Numbered from the stretch's first letter, positions 1-4,948 are shown. The stretch is 6,560 nucleotides of DNA from Streptomyces sp. NRRL B-24484 (GCF_000717715.1 NZ_JOAI01000095.1:1-6560), one strand, 5' to 3'. Translations and numbers: made by a program. The notes: generated by a model not told the origin, from the sequence alone.

Positions 1-93
1 TGTCAAGGGACAGTAGGAGTTCCCCGCTCGCGGACAGTTGATCTCCCCACTGGCGGACGTGGAAAGTCCCCGGTGGACAGTTGATCTCCCCGC
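1..93. repeat. Left IS21 end: TGTCA tip plus four GGACA/TCCCCGC repeats
   Basis: Four units begin with GGAC(A/G) at 8, 32, 55 and 75, each followed about 10-13 bases later by TCCCC (about 21, 44, 67 and 87). The reverse complement of 6465-6560 aligns with this stretch over its whole length with a single 3-base gap. In IS21-family elements such multiple internal repeats next to a short terminal inverted repeat are the binding sites for the IstA transposase; that role is assigned here by family knowledge. The repeat array stops 7 bases before the istB stop codon (101-103). Confidence 0.85.
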
Positions 94-100
94 TTCTGGG

Positions 101-244
101 TCAGCCGAGCGGGACGACGCCTCGTCCGGTGGTCGCCTCGGCGAGGCGGTGGCTGTCGCCCTGCGTGACGACGACGTGGGCGTGGTGCAGGAGCCGGTCG
201 ACGGTCGCGGTGGCGAGGGTCTTGGGCATGATCTCGTCGAATCC
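101..244 (-). pseudogene. istB: istB 3' fragment (C-terminal 47 codons of the IS21 helper ATPase)
   Basis: The minus strand encodes a peptide beginning GFDEIMPKTLATATVDRLLH and ending GVVPLG before a TGA stop at 101-103. This is the characteristic C-terminus of IstB proteins, including the conserved V-D-R-L-L-H-H-A-H and G-D-S-x-R segments, whose arginines belong to the nucleotide-responsive part of the AAA+ fold. It has no N-terminal AAA+ core of its own. The preceding open frame extends to an ATG at 287-289, but residues upstream of Gly (codon 242-244) do not resemble IstB. The matching 5' part lies at 3889-4578. The Gly codon here follows in frame from the Ser codon at 3889-3891, giving the family-typical L-H-P-S-G-F-D-E. 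The fragment is therefore the displaced end of one istB gene, split by the inner insertion, and not an independent gene. Confidence 0.92.
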
Positions 245-255
245 ATCTGGGGCTG
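241..255. other. Left junction (attL-like) of the inner element with istB
   Basis: istB coding sequence ends at 244 (plus-strand ATCC at 241-244). Bases 245-250 (ATCTGG) would, if read as istB, replace the Ser codon by Asp and break the preceding frame. Bases 251-255 then lead into the left subterminal repeat. Bases 245-250 share only their last GG with GGACGG at the right junction, as expected for a non-identical crossover core left over from a previous donor site. Assigning this hexamer as the core is inference from spacing symmetry. Confidence 0.55.
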
Positions 256-266
256 GCACTTGTTCC
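256..266 (+). repeat. Left subterminal inverted repeat GCACTTGTTCC
   Basis: GCACTTGTTCC here matches GCACATGTTCC on the minus strand at 3873-3883, ten of eleven bases. Each copy is followed inward by a small palindrome (TCCC/GGGA at 264-275 on the left; TTC/GAA on the right). Paired sites at the two ends of a tyrosine-recombinase element are natural binding sites for the recombinase, which is the proposed role. Confidence 0.6.
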
Positions 267-375
267 CTCGCGGGAGTTGCCGCTGCCACCTGGCCGTTTC
301 CTCCTCCTGCGGTCCTCGTTGGTTCTCGTGGTGGTGCTCAGGTTTTCCAGGCGCTGCCTTGAGAGTTCAGGCGCG

Positions 376-382
376 AGGAAGG
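376..382 (+). promoter_or_regulatory. Ribosome binding site of the first recombinase gene
   Basis: AGGAAGG lies 1 base before GTG 384 and 7 bases before GTG 390 in the same frame. The second spacing is normal for a Shine-Dalgarno site, so translation probably begins at 390 and the protein would be two residues shorter than the longest reading. I see no convincing -35/-10 pair between 245 and 375, the only non-coding stretch upstream of the operon (139 bases in all, to 383). Confidence 0.5.
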
Positions 383-383
383 T

Positions 384-1454
384 GTGCCGGTGGCCGAGGC
401 GAGATTGCAGGTCATCGCGGGCGGTGGTGTGCCGCAGGGGCCGCTGGTCACGGACCCCTGGCTCTTCCAGGCGGCGTGCGTGGACGCCTTCGTCGCTTCC
501 TGGCGGGCCCGCGGCTTCAGCCCGGTGACCGTCGAGAACGACATCGGCCTGCTGGAGCGGACGCTCGCCGCCCTGGGGCGGCCGGCGTGGGATGTGACGC
601 CCGAGGACATCGACCGCGTCGTCGGCGATCTCGCGGTCAAGGGTCGGGCGACCTCGACGCGCCGCGAGTATGTGCAGATCTTCAAGGGGTTCCATCGGTT
701 CCTGCAGGCCCGCAAGGCCGCAGAGATCGAGGCCGCGTTCGGGGTCCGACTGGTGTGCCCGGTCGATGAGTTCAACGCTTCCCGGCATGTCGGTGACGAC
801 TCCCCGGCCCTGCTGCCGCCACCGACCCCGGAGCGGGTGGTCGAGTTCTTCGACTTTATGAAGCAGCGGATCGCGACCGCGAGGAAGTACGGCCCTGCCG
901 CCCGTGACTACGCGCTGTTCCGGACGCTGTATCACGCCGGGCTCCGCTCGGAGGAGGCCTCGCTGCTGGAGAGGCCGGACCTGCACTTCACCCGCGGACC
1001 GTTCGGCAAACTCCACGTCCGGTTCGGCAAGGGCGCCCACACCTCCGGGCCTCGGCCCCGCTGGGTTCCGATGCTCGATGGCCTGGACCTGGTGCTGCGA
1101 TGGTTCCTGGAGGACGTGCGAGGCAAGTTCCCCGACTCGTCGGTGCTCTTCGCGGACGAGTCCGGCGGCCCTTTGCACCGCGGGACGATCCGCAACCGGC
1201 TGCGCTATCTCATGGACCTCGAAGGCAGGCCGCCGGCCGAGCGGTTCAGCCCGCATGCCCTGCGGCGGGCCTGCGCGACCCACAACTACGAGCGCGGCGT
1301 CGACCTGGTGGCCATCCAGCAGATGCTCGGTCACTGGACGGTCAGCTCGACCATGCGCTATGTCCGGCCTTCCGCGACGTTCATCGAGGACGCCTATCAG
1401 CGGGCGGTCGCCGCCACGTTGGCCGAGCTGACAGGGAAGGACACCACCGCATGA
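384..1454 (+). CDS. Tyrosine recombinase (integrase), catalytically complete; TnpA-like
   Basis: A protein of 356 residues (354 if GTG 390 is used), close in length to Tn554 TnpA. It has an N-terminal SAM-like core-binding domain (about residues 28-115: a helix-rich segment with S-P-x-T-V-E-N-D followed by the S-T-R-R-E-Y repeat region) and a C-terminal catalytic domain (about 145-350). All catalytic residues are visible: Arg188 in A-G-L-R-S-E-E, Lys216 in G-K-G-A-H, His291 and Arg294 in H-A-L-R-R, His317 in L-G-H-W and the nucleophile Tyr326 in T-M-R-Y-V-R-P. Such enzymes cut and rejoin DNA through a 3'-phosphotyrosine at paired sites and act in the cytoplasm on DNA. It is the first gene inside the inner element, 139 bases from its left end, and its stop overlaps the next start as ATGA, so the genes are probably co-translated. 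It is the best candidate for the active integration and excision enzyme of the inner element. The family is certain; the Tn554 relationship is inferred from length and gene context. Confidence 0.95.
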   Translation: MPVAEARLQVIAGGGVPQGPLVTDPWLFQAACVDAFVASWRARGFSPVTVENDIGLLERTLAALGRPAWDVTPEDIDRVVGDLAVKGRATSTRREYVQIFKGFHRFLQARKAAEIEAAFGVRLVCPVDEFNASRHVGDDSPALLPPPTPERVVEFFDFMKQRIATARKYGPAARDYALFRTLYHAGLRSEEASLLERPDLHFTRGPFGKLHVRFGKGAHTSGPRPRWVPMLDGLDLVLRWFLEDVRGKFPDSSVLFADESGGPLHRGTIRNRLRYLMDLEGRPPAERFSPHALRRACATHNYERGVDLVAIQQMLGHWTVSSTMRYVRPSATFIEDAYQRAVAATLAELTGKDTTA

Positions 1455-1768
1455 AGATCCGCTGGCGGCTGCGGATGGCCGCGGCCCAGCGTGAGGTCTG
1501 GACCGGGACAGAGCTGCGGCGGCTGCTGGCCGAGAAGGCCGGCCTGGAGATGTCCTCGGCGTCGGTGTCCGCACTGTTCACCAAGGAACCCTCGCAGGTG
1601 AAGATGTCGACGCTCGCCGCGTTGTGCACCGCGCTGGAGTGCACCCCGAATGACCTGATCGAGGTCGACACCACCCCGCTCGAGCGGCCGGTGACCCCGC
1701 CTCACCTGGCAGCCGCCCAGCCCAAGGCCGCGGCGTCTGCTAGGGGCCGGTCGATGCCACCCCTGTGA
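1451..1768 (+). CDS. Small HTH (Xre/Cro-like, HTH_26-type) protein
   Basis: 105 residues. The start ATG (1451-1453) overlaps the upstream stop as ATGA and is preceded by AGGGAAGGA at 1433-1441, nine bases away, a good Shine-Dalgarno site inside the recombinase gene. Residues about 1-72 look like a Cro/C1-type helix-turn-helix of the HTH_26 class: M-K-I-R-W-R-L-R-M-A-A-A, then T-G-T-E-L-R-R-L-L-A-E-K-A, then S-A-S-V-S-A-L-F as the recognition turn, M-S-T-L-A-A-L-C-T-A-L and the usual C-T-P-N-D-L-I-E-V close. The tail (73-105) is rich in Pro and Ala and probably disordered. In this position it may repress the operon or act as an accessory DNA-bending or directionality factor, a place held in Tn554 by the small TnpC, to which I see no sequence likeness. 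The role is inference; the HTH call is strong. Confidence 0.88.
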   Translation: MKIRWRLRMAAAQREVWTGTELRRLLAEKAGLEMSSASVSALFTKEPSQVKMSTLAALCTALECTPNDLIEVDTTPLERPVTPPHLAAAQPKAAASARGRSMPPL

Positions 1769-1783
1769 CCTGCGGACTTCACG

Positions 1784-3421
1784 ATGGGCAAGAAGCAAAG
1801 GGACTGCGTCACCTGCGGCGCCCCCGTCGGCTATCTCGACCGCCAGCACTGCTGCCTGTGCTGGCGGTCGCTGAAGGAACAGGCCGCGAAGCAGATCTGC
1901 CCGGCCTGCGGGAAGGACCGAGTCCTGGAAGCGGACACCGGACGGTGCATCATCTGCTCGCGCGTCTGCGAACGGTGCGGCCACCCGGTCCGTGTCGCCG
2001 GCACCCGTCTGTGCCGGGGCTGCCGCGTGCTCGCAGAGCGCGAAGCCGCGAAGACGCTCTGTCCGCGCTGCGGCAGGCCCGGGATTCTGCGAGAGGCGAC
2101 CGGCTGGTGCGGGTCGTGCTCCAGACCCCGGCTGCAGAAACAGCCACCACGGGCATGTCGCGAGTGCGGCGAACTGCGTCGCCATGCCGGGCTGGGACTG
2201 TGCTCACCGTGCTGGCAACGACACCCCGGACGGCCGTTCATCCGTGGCGAGAACCTGCGTGACCGGCTCGCCGACCCACCGCGTTGGCTGCACGAGTTCG
2301 TCTCCCATGTCGCTGCCCGCCACTGCGTTGGCCGGGCCTGCAACTTCATCACCGAGCTGGGCCGACTCCTGGAGGACGGCCACTCGAACTCGCCCCAGGC
2401 TCTGCTGGAGAGGTCCCGCCGACCGGGGCGGTCCATGGGCACCTTCGCCCGCACCTTGGAGGACTTCTTCACCACCCATGGCCTGGCCCTTCCCACCGAC
2501 CAGGCCGAGCGACTCGCTGCCGGACGGCGCAAGCGCCGCGTCAACGCCGTCCCCGAACCCCTCCGACCAGCTGTCGCCGCCTTCGACACCTCCCGGATGC
2601 GGGCCCAGGACCGGGCCCGCCGAGCCGGTACCCGCCCCCGCAGCAACCTCACCCTGGAGGCCGCCCTCGCCACCATGCGCGACCTGGCGGTCTTCCTCGC
2701 AGATCAGCGCGGCAAGGGCGACTGGGCTCTGGTCGACGTCCATGACGTCGAGGCCTTCCTGGCCACCCTGCCCAACGGCCGCAAGCGCCGGCTGACCGTG
2801 CTGCGGCAGTTCTTCGGCTTCGCCCGCGCGCAGCACCTGGTCCTCGTCGATCCAACCCGCGGGCTGGCCGCGAAGGAGGCGAACGGATACCGAGGCCGGA
2901 CCCTCACCCTCGACCAGCAGCGTGACCTGTTCCGTCGCTGGACGTGCGACAACGCGGTCCATCCCCACGAAGCCCTGCTCGGGATGCTCGCCCTCCTGCA
3001 CGGCGCATCCAGCGCGGAGGTCCGCATGCTGCAGGTCAGCGACATCGACGCGGCCGCGCGAACGGTCCGGCTCGGCAAACGGCCGCACCCGGTGCCGCTC
3101 GACCCTGCATCCTGGGCAGTGCTGCAACGATGCCTTGCTCACCGGGCCGGATGGACGACGCAGAACCCCCACGTCATGGTCACCAAGGGAACGAAGGTCG
3201 GCCGGAGCCCGGCGTCAACCGCATACCTCTCCCACGTCCTTGACGACTGCGGTTATCCGCCCCGGATGATCCGCGGCACCCGCCTGGTCGAGCTCGTCAA
3301 CACCCTGGATCCCAAGCTCGTCGCCGCCGCCTTCGGTATGGACCCTCAAGCTGCCCTGATCTATCTCGCCGACCACATCGACGAGGGCCGACTTCCACCC
3401 TCGGAGTCGAGCCGGAAATGA
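1784..3421 (+). CDS. Recombinase-like protein with five N-terminal zinc ribbons and eroded active site
   Basis: 545 residues, 15 bases after the HTH gene, starting at ATG 1784 with only a weak ribosome site, so coupled translation is likely. Residues 8-143 form five regularly spaced CxxC/CxxC modules: C8/C11-C23/C26, C39/C42-C55/C58, C62/C65-C77/C80, C93/C96-C109/C112 and C125/C128-C140/C143. The first cysteines of the two pairs in each module are 15 or 16 residues apart. Residues about 285-365 resemble a core-binding SAM-like domain and about 372-535 a tyrosine recombinase catalytic domain. The active site is degenerate: the first Arg position reads G-A-S-S-A-E-V (Ser409), HxxR reads R494-x-x-R497, and the second His reads F-G-M-D (Met519). 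Arg497 and Tyr527 (I-Y-L-A-D-H) remain. It is shorter than Tn554 TnpB (about 630 residues). I infer a structural or site-selecting partner of the intact recombinase, with the zinc array binding DNA, RNA or protein. Strand exchange by this protein alone is unlikely. Confidence 0.88.
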   Translation: MGKKQRDCVTCGAPVGYLDRQHCCLCWRSLKEQAAKQICPACGKDRVLEADTGRCIICSRVCERCGHPVRVAGTRLCRGCRVLAEREAAKTLCPRCGRPGILREATGWCGSCSRPRLQKQPPRACRECGELRRHAGLGLCSPCWQRHPGRPFIRGENLRDRLADPPRWLHEFVSHVAARHCVGRACNFITELGRLLEDGHSNSPQALLERSRRPGRSMGTFARTLEDFFTTHGLALPTDQAERLAAGRRKRRVNAVPEPLRPAVAAFDTSRMRAQDRARRAGTRPRSNLTLEAALATMRDLAVFLADQRGKGDWALVDVHDVEAFLATLPNGRKRRLTVLRQFFGFARAQHLVLVDPTRGLAAKEANGYRGRTLTLDQQRDLFRRWTCDNAVHPHEALLGMLALLHGASSAEVRMLQVSDIDAAARTVRLGKRPHPVPLDPASWAVLQRCLAHRAGWTTQNPHVMVTKGTKVGRSPASTAYLSHVLDDCGYPPRMIRGTRLVELVNTLDPKLVAAAFGMDPQAALIYLADHIDEGRLPPSESSRK

Positions 3422-3459
3422 CGAGAGACAGCACCGAAGGCTGACGCAGAATTGCGGCC

Positions 3460-3834
3460 ATGACCGTCTTCTCCTGCAGTGCCTGTCAGCAGCGAATCAG
3501 CCCCGATCTTCGCGAAGTGCCGATGCCGCCTCCGGTGACGGAGGAAGCCCCGGGACAGAGGTTTCTGCCTCCGCTGATGCCGCGCGGGTCGTATGCAGTC
3601 AGCCCTCACACTGGCGTGTTCGTGCTCAACCCGGACGACATATCGGGGGCGGCCAGACACCCTGACCGTGGGCGTCTCAACGGATGCTGCGGACTCGACG
3701 GACTGGACGGCCCCAACCTCGTCTGCGATGCCTGCGGAGCCGAGGTCGCAACCCAGCAGTCAGACTGCTGGTCTCAACAGTTGATCGCGCTGATCCCGGA
3801 CGCGGTAACCACAGCCATCTCTCCCTCCGCTTGA
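3460..3834 (+). CDS. Small Cys-rich protein of an actinobacterial hypothetical family
   Basis: 124 residues. The start ATG at 3460 is 38 bases after the recombinase-like gene, and no strong ribosome site is seen. Cysteines are paired as C6/C9 near the N-terminus and C76-C77, C89/C92 and C103 near the C-terminus, consistent with a zinc-binding fold. The segment G-C-C-G-L-D-G-L-D-G-P-N-L, then C-D-A-C-G-A-E-V-A-T, then D-C-W resembles, from memory, a family of small uncharacterised Streptomyces proteins that usually run to about 150 residues. This copy looks somewhat shortened in its middle. Its stop (3832-3834) falls in the hairpin next to the right end of the inner element, so it is the last gene aboard. 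Function is unknown. It may be cargo picked up from a host chromosome or a fourth component of the element. The opposite strand at 3760-3834 is the foreign tail of the truncated istB frame. Confidence 0.72.
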   Translation: MTVFSCSACQQRISPDLREVPMPPPVTEEAPGQRFLPPLMPRGSYAVSPHTGVFVLNPDDISGAARHPDRGRLNGCCGLDGLDGPNLVCDACGAEVATQQSDCWSQQLIALIPDAVTTAISPSA

Positions 3835-4578
3835 ACCCGTGAAGTTTCGGCGCCGCCTGGCACGGGTTCGCCGGAACATGTGCGCTTTGGACGGATGAAG
3901 GTTGCTACTGACCGCCAGACTCCGCCGTTCGTAAGCGGCATCGACCAGACGGTAGAAGCCTTCGGCGGCGTCCGGCGAGACCGGGAGGAGCCCGATGTCG
4001 TCAACGATGATCAAATCGGTTCGGGTGATCCGGGAGATCGCCTTCGAGACGGAGTCGTCGACGCGGTGACGGCGGATCAGGGCCCCGAGGTCCTCGATGG
4101 TGAACCAGGCGACGGTCATCCCGGCGTCGACCGCCGACTGGCCGAGTGCCTCGCTGAAGTGCGACTTTCCCGTGCCGGAGGGTCCGACGACGCAGAGGTT
4201 CTCGCGCCGCCCGACCCATTCCAGGGTCCGCAGCGCCGACTGCGTGGGGACCGGGATCGACGACGCTTCCTCGTTCCAGATGTGGAAGGTCTTGCCGGTC
4301 GGGAACGCCGCGCGGGTTCGACGGGTGCGGAGGTTGGCGGCGTCGCGGCCGGCGGCCTCCTCCGCGAGCAGGGCCCGCACGATCTCGGCGGGATCCCATC
4401 GCTGGGCCTTCGCGGTCGGGATGATCTCGGCCATCGCCCGGCGGATGTGCGGCAGCTTCAACCTGCGGGTCAGCGCGATCGCCTCGTCGAACGCGGCGCC
4501 GGACGTCGCGGCGACCGCGGAGGCGGGTGCTTGCATGCGCGGCCGCGTCGCGGCTGCTTGGGCAGGACTGTCGTTCAT
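3760..4578 (-). CDS. istB: IstB helper ATPase, 5' part, truncated and fused to a foreign 42-residue tail
   Basis: IS21 IstB is an AAA+ ATPase that loads on target DNA and directs and activates IstA. From ATG 4576-4578, preceded by GGAAAGAG about 10 bases upstream, the frame shows the typical IstB N-terminus (A-F-D-E-A-I-A-L-T-R-R-L-K-L-P-H-I-R). It continues with Walker A G-P-S-G-T-G-K-S (residues 132-139), Walker B L-I-I-V-D-D-I-G (189-196) and the sensor-1 motif S-S-N-L-H-P (224-229). IstB identity stops at residue 230 (Ser, codon 3889-3891). From there the frame runs through the inner element for 42 Arg-rich residues to a stop at 3760-3762. The native last 47 residues, including the conserved V-D-R-L arginine, are displaced to 101-244, so normal ATPase function is probably lost. 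An upstream in-frame start at 4683 is less likely because those residues do not resemble IstB. The gene lies divergent to the small gene at 4673. Confidence 0.9.
   Translation of the reverse strand: MNDSPAQAAATRPRMQAPASAVAATSGAAFDEAIALTRRLKLPHIRRAMAEIIPTAKAQRWDPAEIVRALLAEEAAGRDAANLRTRRTRAAFPTGKTFHIWNEEASSIPVPTQSALRTLEWVGRRENLCVVGPSGTGKSHFSEALGQSAVDAGMTVAWFTIEDLGALIRRHRVDDSVSKAISRITRTDLIIVDDIGLLPVSPDAAEGFYRLVDAAYERRSLAVSSNLHPSKAHMFRRTRARRRRNFTGSSGGRDGCGYRVRDQRDQLLRPAV
3833..3869 (+). terminator. Hairpin after the last gene: terminator or recombinase end structure
   Basis: GAACCCGTG at 3833-3841 and CACGGGTTC at 3861-3869 form a perfect 9-base stem. The 19-base loop contains the self-complementary CGGCGCCG (3848-3855). 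The stem begins inside the stop codon of the Cys-rich protein gene. No run of T follows, which is usual for actinobacterial terminators. It would stop the plus-strand operon before it runs antisense into istB. It sits only 3 bases inside the right subterminal repeat (3873-3883), so a role in the recombination end is also possible. Confidence 0.5.
3873..3883 (-). repeat. Right subterminal inverted repeat GCACATGTTCC (minus strand)
   Basis: Reads GCACATGTTCC on the minus strand and pairs with GCACTTGTTCC at 256-266. It lies 5 bases inside the istB junction at 3888/3889. Such a repeat at both ends supports the boundaries set independently by the split istB reading frame. Confidence 0.6.
3884..3896. 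other. Right junction (attR-like) of the inner element with istB
   Basis: istB coding sequence resumes at 3889 (minus-strand Ser codon TCC at 3889-3891, then Pro, His, Leu). Bases 3889-3894 (GGACGG) are the proposed 6-base core retained from the target. Rejoined with 241-244, they make ATCCGGACGGAT, an inverted repeat of ATCCG/CGGAT around GA, which is the kind of dyad a tyrosine recombinase would recognise. Confidence 0.55.
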
Positions 4579-4660
4579 GAAGCAGGTGCTCTTTCCAGGT
4601 CGGGGCCGACGTCGAGTGCCCGCCGGCCGAGGTGGTGGGTTTGCTGTCATGGGCGTCGGA

Positions 4661-4666
4661 TAGGTT
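4661..4666 (+). promoter_or_regulatory. Possible -10 box for a leaderless transcript of the 4673 gene
   Basis: TAGGTT fits the actinobacterial TANNNT -10 pattern and ends 6 bases before ATG 4673, the spacing seen for leaderless mRNAs in which transcription starts at the A of the start codon. No good Shine-Dalgarno site precedes this ATG, which agrees with the idea. A TTG-type -35 at 4641 would be too close (14 bases), so the promoter rests on the -10 alone. Confidence 0.35.
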
Positions 4667-4672
4667 GCCCGG

Positions 4673-4942
4673 ATGACTGACACGGACCCGCTGGTGCCCG
4701 TCCTTGCCGGACTCGTCGTCGACGTCGTCCGGTTCCTCGACAGCTGCGAGGACGACGAGGTCGACCCCGACTCCGCGGTGAAGATGATGGAGAGCGTGAG
4801 CTGGGTGCTCGGGCAGTTGCCTCAGGACCAGCGCGAGCGGTTCCTGACCGTGCTTGCCGACCTGGCCGAGGCCGAGCAGGACCCGGGCCGGCGGGAGTTC
4901 CTGGAGAACTTCCCCTTCGCCAGCGGCCAGGTCGAGGAGTAG
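4673..4942 (+). CDS. Small acidic hypothetical protein lying between istA and istB
   Basis: 89 residues, strongly acidic (about 21 Asp/Glu against 6 Lys/Arg), with a single Cys25, no membrane segment and no signal peptide. Residues 6-22 and 35-69 look like amphipathic helices, with an acidic E-D-D-E-V-D-P-D-S-A-V turn between them. Codons end mostly in G or C, as in real actinobacterial genes. It converges on istA with 6 bases between the two stops (4940-4942 and 4949-4951) and diverges from istB across 94 bases. IS21 elements normally place istB directly after istA on the same strand, so this gene interrupts the usual operon. I do not recognise its function. It may be an accessory or regulatory protein of this IS21 lineage, or a host gene captured by it. 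Transcription from it would run antisense into the end of istA. Confidence 0.75.
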   Translation: MTDTDPLVPVLAGLVVDVVRFLDSCEDDEVDPDSAVKMMESVSWVLGQLPQDQRERFLTVLADLAEAEQDPGRREFLENFPFASGQVEE

Positions 4943-4948
4943 GAGGGT

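Larger units (their letters stand above)
245..3888 (+). mobile_element. Nested two-recombinase (Tn554-like) element inserted in istB
   Basis: The stretch separates the two in-frame halves of istB, and joining base 244 to 3889 restores the gene. It encodes, all on the plus strand, a full tyrosine recombinase, an HTH protein, a recombinase-like protein with zinc ribbons, and a small Cys-rich protein. Subterminal inverted repeats of 11 bases (256-266 and 3873-3883, ten of eleven matching) lie near both ends. From the repeats outward there are 5 bases to the right junction (3884-3888) but 11 to the left junction (245-255). This suggests that 251-3888 is the symmetric element and that 245-250 (ATCTGG) is a 6-base core exchanged against GGACGG at 3889-3894. 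Tn554 also carries two tyrosine recombinases plus a small helper protein and leaves no long target duplication, but its order is A-B-C. Here the small protein lies between the recombinases. Exact ends are uncertain by a few bases. Confidence 0.82.

Noticed and set aside
319..344. TTGGTT...CAGGTT as a promoter for the recombinase operon
   Set aside because: The spacer is only 14 bases and the -10 box lacks TA; not better than chance in this stretch.
3..1574. Long open frame on the minus strand (about 523 codons) across the left end and first recombinase
   Set aside because: It is antisense to the clear recombinase gene, uses a frame opened by high GC content, and its translation shows no recognisable domain. 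It also crosses the IS end and the istB fragment in another frame.
1451..1768. Antitoxin of a toxin-antitoxin pair
   Set aside because: The HTH protein has no neighbouring toxin-like gene; both partners are recombinases, so a role in the mobile element fits better.
384..3421. Recombinase-in-trio (RIT) element
   Set aside because: RIT elements carry three tyrosine recombinases. The middle gene here is a small HTH protein and only two recombinase-like proteins are present.
253..3863. CTGGCAC at 253-259 and 3857-3863 as direct repeats of the inner element
   Set aside because: Only seven bases, at different distances from the two junctions; likely chance in GC-rich DNA.
4579..4683. Longer istB start (ATG/GTG-type start at 4683 or ATG at about 4650)
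   Set aside because: The extra residues are Pro/Arg-rich and unlike IstB, and 4578 has a plausible GGAAAGAG site. The extension would also overlap the start of the divergent small gene.
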